From assembly GCA_025617745.1 (NCBI GenBank), contig CM046861.1:15009563-15073562 (forward strand): a stretch of 64,000 bases of DNA, written 5' to 3'. The DNA comes from Heliocidaris erythrogramma. Lineage: Eukaryota; Echinodermata; Echinoidea; Camarodonta; Echinometridae. The notes under the pieces are model-generated. The model searched no databases, was not told the origin of the DNA, and saw nothing but the letters and a program-made list of their open reading frames with translations. A program made the translations under genes and the position numbers. Shown piece by piece: positions 57,585-64,000 of this stretch. The stretch's first letter is position 1. Every line of letters begins with the position of its first letter.

Positions 57585-58902
57585 ACTGTAACAAAGATGC
57601 TAAAAACACATGGGAATTAATCAATGAAGTTCTGAATAAAGAGAAAAAGAAAAGTACTATTTCTAATATACAAATTGATGAAAAAAAATATTGATGAGTT
57701 ACAAGATATTGTTGATCACTTTAATGATTATTTTGTTGAAATTGGTCCAAATTTAGCAAGTAAGATACCAAACTGTGATAGAAAATTTTATGATTACTTA
57801 CAAAACCCTAACCCTAATTCTATGTTCTTTACTCCTGTAAATGAAGGTGAAGTCCTTGACATTGTGAACAATTTTATAAGTAAACGCAGTTGCGGATAAT
57901 TTTATAATTAAGAAAATAATAGCAAGTATTGTTGAACCATTCACTTATATATGTAATCTATCTCTGAGCACAGGTGTTTTTCCAAACAACATGAAATTAG
58001 CCAAAATAATCCCTAATTTTAAAAAGGATAATCCGTTATCGCGATCAAATTACAGGCCAATATCTTTGTTAACCACTTTCTCCAAAATACTTGAAAAAGT
58101 AGTTTTTACTCGCACAATGATGTTTTTGAATAATAACGATATTTTACATGAATCTCAATTCGGATTTAGAAAACACCATAATACAACACATGCTCTCCTC
58201 TCTCTAATCAATAATATTACAAGTTCTATTGATAACGGTACCCACACAATAGGAATGTTCTTAGATTTCTCTAAGGCATTCGACACTATAGATCATGAAA
58301 TTCTCTTAAGCAAACTTTCACATTATGGCATAAGGGGCATTGTTTCAGATTGGTTTCGAAATTATTTATACGAACGTCAGCAATATGTCTGAAATATTAA
58401 TTGTGGTGTTCCACAGGGTTCTATTCTAGGCCCTTTACTTTTTATCTTGTATATAAATGACTTTCATAGATCATCAAATTTATTGACTTTTATCATGTAT
58501 GCAGATGACACTAATCTATTTTTCTCGCATAAAAGCCTAGAAACTATATGTAATGTGATTAATTCTGAACTGGATTCAGTTGCAAAATGGATTAAGGCTA
58601 ACAAGTTATCACTAAATCCAGAAAAAACAAATTACATGTTATTTAGTAATACTCTTAACGAACTTCCTCATCCAATTCTCATAGATAATATACAAATACA
58701 GAAGGTGATTGAAACAAAATTTCTAGGCACTATAATAGATAATAAGCTATCATGGAAGCATCATATTGATAATGTATGTAAATTGATATCCAGAAACATA
58801 GGTATGATTAACAAACTCAAATGGTCTTTTCCGCCAAACATACTTCTATCACTATACTCCACACTAGTTTTACCATATCTTAAAGGGAGTGGCAAGTCGT
58901 AA
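57585..58902 (+). pseudogene. CR1-like LINE reverse transcriptase region
   Basis: Blocks visible in several frames: NTWELINEVLNK, LAKIIPNFKKDNPLSRSNYR, PISLLTTFSKILEKVV, SQFGFRKHHNTTHAL, GMFLDFSKAFDTIDH, GVPQGSILGPLLFILYINDF and the catalytic YADD in MYADDTNLFF, then LSLNPEKTNYMLF. RVT_1 of the CR1/Jockey group is clear. At least one in-frame stop (about 58390) and two frame changes (near 57690 and 57900) disrupt it. Confidence 0.88.
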
Positions 58903-59210
58903 TCCATGGGCCTGACCAGTTGGCCTGACTCGGGGAAATTCGGATACAATCAGGTCCAATCGTGCGCTACCGAAGGAATGTTATTGCCGAATTCCTCGCG
59001 TGATCGTTAACTCCAATCCCAGCATACGTAACCGACCAATGAGATTCAAATACTGGAATAAAGAACGCGCCATCTTGTTTACTCAAATTTGGGTCAATGT
59101 GCGAACTTTTATTAGCTGCGCGCGATAAATTGAAGTCGCTTTGAACTTTGATCCAGAGAAAGAAGCAGCCAACTGTAAAACCGCCCATAGATTGCGACTT
59201 GTCGCTCCCT
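58884..59210. mobile_element. piggyBac-like MITE inside the LINE, TTAA target
   Basis: A 327 bp element with inverted ends AGGGAGTGGCAAGTCG and its near-complement, flanked by TTAA at 58880-58883 and 59211-59214. Across the insertion the LINE protein reads VLPYL and then NYGILAWGN; taking out the insert and one TTAA gives the expected LINE sequence, so both the boundaries and the TTAA duplication are confirmed by the host element. Confidence 0.92.
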
Positions 59211-59623
59211 TTAATTATGGAATATTAGCCTGGGGAAACAGTGCGGCATGCCTGTTAGACAGAGTTTTTTTATTACAGAAAAAAGCTATGCGAATTATAA
59301 GTAATGTTAATTATCGCCACCACACTGATGGTCTTTTTCACTCTAATAATGTACTAAAGATTTATGATATTTACCGCCTCAATCGTGCTGTACTTATGTT
59401 TCAGTATCATAATCATGAATTGCCAACTGTCTTCAATAATAATATATTTACAGCAAATAATAAGATCCATCATTACCCCACCAGACAAATCAATCTATAT
59501 CACTTGCCAAGAACTCGTACAGCATTAACCCAGAATACTTTTTCATATACAGCTCCTAAATTTTGGAATTCACTCCCTTTAAATATACGATATAGTATAA
59601 GTTTAAGTACAAACGTAAATTGA
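59211..59623 (+). pseudogene. CR1-like LINE C-terminal region
   Basis: Continues the LINE protein beyond the MITE: NYGILAWGNSAACLLDRVFL, LLQKKAMRIISNVNYRHHTD, TRTALTQNTFSYTAPKFWNS and LPLNIRYS are standard post-RT motifs of CR1/Jockey elements. It is in yet another frame relative to the RT part because of the insert. Confidence 0.85.
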
Positions 59624-60137
59624 GAAAATCACTTATTGCTTTTTATGAACGTTGATCCCTCAATGGTGATTCTTATTTACCTGTGTAGAAACCTTCCAGA
59701 TCCTGCCCCTCCATCCCCCCCCCCCCCCCCCTGTAATGATCAAAAACGTTTCTGCACTAAGTTGTATTGTCAATATTGTTGATTGCATAATACATATTGT
59801 GAAATACATGTACTTTGAAACATGAAAGTGTAATGAAAAAAAAATCCGAATCTGAAACTGTGACACGAAATCATACTCCTCATGGATAGACCATTTGTAC
59901 ATCGTTTGTACATCCATCGATGAAATACTAATATAATTTACTGCAATAAATCATATATAGCTACCTATTATGCTAGTCTCTTGACTACGCAAACCCGTTC
60001 GATAACTTAACACAAATGTGTCACAATATTGTGCGCACCCCCCGTAATCCTATTGTTCTCCCCTTCGCCACTCATCCGCAGCAATACGCAACGGCCATCT
60101 TCCTCTTTCTTGCTCGCAGAGACCTGCTTCTTCCGAA

Positions 60138-60159
60138 GAGTCGTCTTGCAAGACGACTC
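60138..60159. repeat. Perfect 22 bp palindrome near the DIRS left end
   Basis: An inverted repeat whose half is GAGTCGTCTTG, with no loop. It lies in the leader of the DIRS-type element. Confidence 0.85.
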
Positions 60160-60499
60160 GGCCTTCCAGAACTCTCCCGAGTACTTTCGTACATGGGGAG
60201 GGAGAAGGGCTGCAGGTAAGTTGCCTAGTGGTGTTTCCCTGCAGGGTTTGCCAGCCTCGGAGCATGCGGCTTCGGGGCGGGTGGCGTTATAGTTGAGCTC
60301 GGGACGTCAACTCCGAAGCCCGTGGCTTCGGGGTGGGTGGCGTCAAGCTCTAGTGATTTGGATAGCACAAATCCAATCCCCCGGTCGCTCAGACCAGAAG
60401 CCTGGGAGACGTCTGTTTCCCGCGCGGTAGCGATGCCACTACTGCAGGGCAGCTCACGGGCACCGCCCATGTTGGTCTGGGTTCTCAAACCCTAGCCCC

Positions 60500-60950
60500 C
60501 GGCCGATGCCAAGTGGGGAAGCGAGTACTACGCGGGCTGTCCATATTGCCAGCTGATGGGAAGACTCGAGCCAACAATATTATGGGCGCTTTCCTATTGC
60601 CGCCCACGGGTGGAACAATACTGAGTTCACATACTATTAGTAGTCGGTGGGCGAATACTGGGACCTCGTCCCAGTCTGCCCTCGCGCCTGGCTATTGAAT
60701 AGCCCCCGGCTGATGCCGTATGGGGGAACGAGTGCTACCCGGGCTGTTGCTTTGCCAGCTGATGGGAAGACTCGAGCCAACAATTATGGGCGCTCTACGG
60801 AGCAACAGGTGCAGTCACCTGAGTGCGCGACTACTAGTGCTCTCCTATTGTCGCCCACGGGCGGAACAATAGTGAGTTCACATACTATTAGTAGTCGGTG
60901 GGCGAATACTGGGACCTCGTCCCAGTCTGCCCTCGCACTGGGCGCCTAAG
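60500..60950 (+). repeat. Two ~210-240 bp direct repeats in the DIRS leader
   Basis: Both copies (from about 60500 and 60707) contain ccagctgatgggaagactcg, acatactattagtagtcggt and gggacctcgtcccagtctgc in the same order. The second has an extra ~40 bp segment. Confidence 0.85.
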
Positions 60951-63900
60951 GCGCCCGGCCCATGGCTGTAGCATCTTCCTGCTCAGCGAGTATGGGTAGT
61001 CTGTGCGCGACCCTCAGCGCACTTCTCCCCTGGAGAGAGGCGGGCATCCCTCTGTTGAGGGTTTGGTTCATGTTTCCGAAGTAATGTTGTTTCGGAGACC
61101 CGCCCGAAGTCTGTCTGACCCTTCTCAATCTGAGATGCTCAGCATGATGCGGGTTTTTGCCCAACGACAGGGTTGGTCCCTCTTACCAGATACCACAACC
61201 CCTGCTTCTGTCCCTCTTCCGGGGTCTGACTTTGAGACTAATAAAGCAATCGCCTCTACCCCACAAAGGGAGAGCGATTGAGGCTCTGCCTGCTCCAACA
61301 ATGTCTATTCAGAAACCGAAGCTTGAGAAGCCACATCCAAAACTGGTTCCGCTTGAATTGATCAGGACAATGGTCCACGAACAAAATCCGAAACAGGCGG
61401 ACACTCCCATGGACCACTGTAGGTCTCCTCACCGAGCGGATCCCCGAGGGCTGGGAGTACACGGTTGTCCATATATCTCCCTGAATTTCAGTCAGCCCGC
61501 GCGCAGGGTTCGACTTCGCGTTGGTTCAGGCAGCAAGATTTCTCCGAGGGTATTTCTCTCGCGGAGGATTTCAAGGTGGAATATGACCGCATTGAATCAG
61601 CGCTCCTTGTTAAGCGCCCTGTTTCGATTAAGGGTAAGGCCTTTGCCTTTGGTTCCCAAGATCAAGACAGCTTTTTCTAGGCTAAGTCTCTCTCTCCGGA
61701 GATTTTAGCGGTGGGTCGACGTCTGCGTGCGACCAATCCGCTTACTTCTGCTTCCTTTAAGTCTGAGGATAAGCGTTGGAGCAATGTTGAAAGCCAAGTC
61801 AGAGCAGGTATGCGCTTGGCTGCTTTTCAAGGTTTTCTCTCCGACCTCAGGTCCAGGGCGGAGGAGTTGAATGTCACTGATGGTGATAAGCTGGTTTTAG
61901 TTTGCAGTGGTCACAACTTTCCAGTGCGGCTGCTTCGGTTATGTACCGTCGCAGGGTTTTTGGCCCTCTCTGCCCTCGGGGTTAAGGAGTCTGACATCGC
62001 GTCACTTCTCCGGGATGTCCCGTCTCGGGGTCCTTCGCTCTTTGGCGGTCAATTCGCTACAGTTTTTCAGAGGGAGATTGATGCGCGGAAGCAGATCACT
62101 GAGATGACTAAGCAGTTCACCGCTTCCTTTAAGCCGACGCGGGCCCCTGCCCGTCATGCCCGTCGGAGGCCTTTTGCTCCCACTTCAGGACAACACAGTC
62201 GTGTTTCTGGGGGCCTGCCTGCTGAGCTTCAGCCAGTTCCTTCTCGTGGGAGAGGGGGCGTGGCAGAGGCTCTTCGAGAGGTACTCGTGGCTCCCTGCGT
62301 GGCAAGGCGACGGCTTCGCACAAGGCTACGCCTAGTCTTTGATGGTCTTCCCCGAGCGCTTGTTCAATCCGACATGGTAGGTGGCCGACTTCGTTCTTTT
62401 CTCCCGGCTTGGGAGGCTATCTCTGGGGACGCATTCGTGCGCTCTGTAGTGCGAGACGGATTCTTCATAGATCTATCCGCCTCGCTCCCCGGAGGGGCTA
62501 TAAGATCTCGTTCACCTCCCATGTCTGCCCTGGCTCGTTGTCACGCCTCAATGGAGATCAAATCTTTGTTGAACAAAAGGGCTATAGAAAGGGACCGCCC
62601 ATCTCTTTCCTTTCTCCGATCTTCGTTATTCCCAAGCGTTCGGGAAAACTTCGTTTGATACTGAATTTCAAAGGAATAAACTACGCGAACTACGCGATCT
62701 AGGACTACGCGATCTCAATAGATCTCAAAGATGCGTATTTCCATATCCCCATTCATGGCGCTTCGAAGAGACTTCCTCCAAGAGACCTTTCGATTTCGCG
62801 CTCTTCCCTTCGGGCTGCGCCCAGCCCCTCTGGCATTTATGCAGGTTGTAGCCGTCTTGGCAGCCTCGCTGAGGCGCCGCGGCCTTCGGCTATTTTGCTA
62901 TCTGGACGACTGGCTCCTCCTAGCGGAGTCGCACGATCGTTTGTTAGACGAGGCTTGTTTGCTCGTCTAACTTACTCAAGACTTGGGTTTCCTAATAAAT
63001 TGGGAAAAGTCAGAGTTGGTTCCTACTCGCAGCCCGGTTTTTCTGGGGGCTGTGTTAGACATTCGGAATCAATTAGCTCGGCCCAGTCGAGACAGGATTC
63101 TGACTATTGTCTCTGCGGCTCGCAAGCTCATTCTGGCCAGATAGGTCAGGGCCAGACAGTGGCTTCAGGTCTTAGGTTTCGCGCGCGAGGCAAGTCCTTC
63201 CGTACCCCCCTTCCGTCGATCTCGTCTTCGACGGACGCCTCTCGGCTGGGATGGGGCGGACATTGCAACGGCAGCACGGTTTCGGGGGATTGGTCTCATC
63301 TCGGGACTCTACCCCATATCAATGTCCTGGAATTCATGGCAGTCTTCTTAACCCTGCTTCACTTCAGAAGTCGACTTCTCAGTCGTTCAGTTCTGATCCT
63401 CACGGACAATGTCACAGTGGTGGCTTATATCAATCGGCAGGGAGGCACTCGTTCTGCCACCCTGAATGCCTTAGCAGCGCAGCTGTGGAGGTGGTGTCGT
63501 CACATGGCGATCATGCCTGTTGCCTCTTTCATCCCCGGTCAGGAAAACCTCATTGCGGATTTTCTATCCCGGGGATTTTCTATCCCGGGGCAGAATGGAA
63601 GCTCCATCCAGAGGTCTTTTCCCGCATTTGCAGTTGCCTGGGCCCACTGGAGGTGGGCCTGTTTGCGTCAGCTCTGAACCACCAGCTTCCGAAGTACTGC
63701 TCCCGTGTTCGCGACCGGGAGGCTTGGGCTCTGGATGTTTTCTCTCTCAGTTGGGAGAATCTTCGAGGGTTTGCCTTTCCCCCTTCCAGCTGATCGTGCG
63801 AGTCTTGCAGAAGATCAGGGGAGATTGGGCTCGGGTGCTTGTAATAGCTCAATTGTCCCAGGAGGATTTGGTTCCCGGAGTTAGTGCGCCTTCTGGTGGC

Positions 63901-64000
63901 TCAACCGTTCCTCTTTCCGCTCAGAGCGGATCTGGTGTCGCAACCCCTCTCGGGGATTCTTCACCACAGTCCGGCGTCCCTTCATTTGACTGCTTGGCCC

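Larger units (their letters stand above)
56257..59860 (+). mobile_element. CR1/Jockey-type LINE without RNase H
   Basis: A nearly full-length ORF2 with APE endonuclease, RT and C-terminal region in one orientation, interrupted by a MITE at 58884-59210. The reading frame changes near 56740-56790, within the A-run at about 57550, near 57690 and near 57900, and there is an in-frame stop at about 58390, so it is inactive. No RNase H follows the RT. The 3' UTR ends in tccgaatctgaaactg (about 59840-59860), like the short repeat tails of CR1-group LINEs. The first ~85 codons before the endonuclease may be an ORF1 remnant or an N-terminal extension. Confidence 0.88.
60030..64000 (+). mobile_element. 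DIRS-type tyrosine-recombinase retrotransposon (3' end outside window)
   Basis: Parts in order: a leader with repeats (about 60030-61000), a gag-like region (about 61300-62330, LVLVCSGHNFPVRLLRL, DIASLLRDVPSRGPSL), a DIRS-type RT (about 62560-62970, SPIFVIPKRSGKLRLILNF, LPFGLRPAPLAFMQV, CYLDDWLLL), and RNase H (about 63300-63600, INVLEFMAVFLTLL, LTDNVTVVAYINRQGGTRSA, PGQENLIADFLSRG). The INRQGGTRS and YLDDWLL signatures are typical of DIRS, which carry a tyrosine recombinase instead of an integrase; that domain would lie beyond the window. It is a fossil with several breaks. The left end is approximate. Confidence 0.88.

Overview
The window reads as a repeat-rich stretch of an invertebrate deuterostome genome, most likely an echinoderm and probably a sea urchin. 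Reasons: a Mag/SURL-type LTR retrotransposon, a DIRS-type element, several LINE clades, many hAT- and piggyBac-like miniature elements with long poly(G)/poly(C) tracts, a possible TU-like foldback structure, and a single-exon TRIM gene of the kind expanded in these animals. No bacterial gene organisation is present. The species cannot be fixed from the sequence alone.

Layout. 1-4.7 kb: internal region of a Ty3/Gypsy element whose 5' end lies outside the window, followed by a long 3' region to about 6.8 kb. 7.1-11.2 kb: an I-superfamily LINE (endonuclease, RT, RNase H). 11.5-12.0 kb: AT-rich tandem repeats. 12.7-22.7 kb: two inverted copies of a tandem-repeat block (GGTCCGATAG motif) enclosing a structurally complete SURL-like LTR element (14958-21631; 173/160 bp LTRs; target duplication GAAAC). 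23.3-24.2 kb and 34.1-34.6 kb: two insertions of one unusual family made of ~294 bp units, each with a tRNA-like core, arranged in tandem and as hairpins, each insertion flanked by its own 12 bp target duplication. 26.3-28.2 kb: weak signs of a host promoter and spliced exons. 28.6-33.0 kb: an LTR element with gag- and protease-like sequence but no RT or integrase. 37.2-37.7 kb: a palindrome-rich ~80 bp satellite. 38-41.3 kb and 48.2-49.6 kb: a large unclassified repeat with nested MITEs and a recent 453 bp tandem duplication. 43-47.9 kb: a piggyBac-like MITE, a 1.5 kb TIR element and an L1/Tx1 LINE 3' end. 50.8-51.6 kb: a hairpin and an internally deleted Crypton-like gene remnant. 52.8-54.6 kb (minus): an intact TRIM-type RING E3 ligase gene, the only convincing host protein gene. 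56.3-59.9 kb: a CR1/Jockey-type LINE interrupted by a MITE at TTAA. 60-64 kb: a DIRS-type element running off the window.

Apart from the TRIM gene there is no visible pathway or operon; the window is mainly a record of nested insertions. The strongest candidate for something undescribed is the hairpin/tandem tRNA-like family, because two unrelated insertion sites share defined termini and 12 bp duplications.
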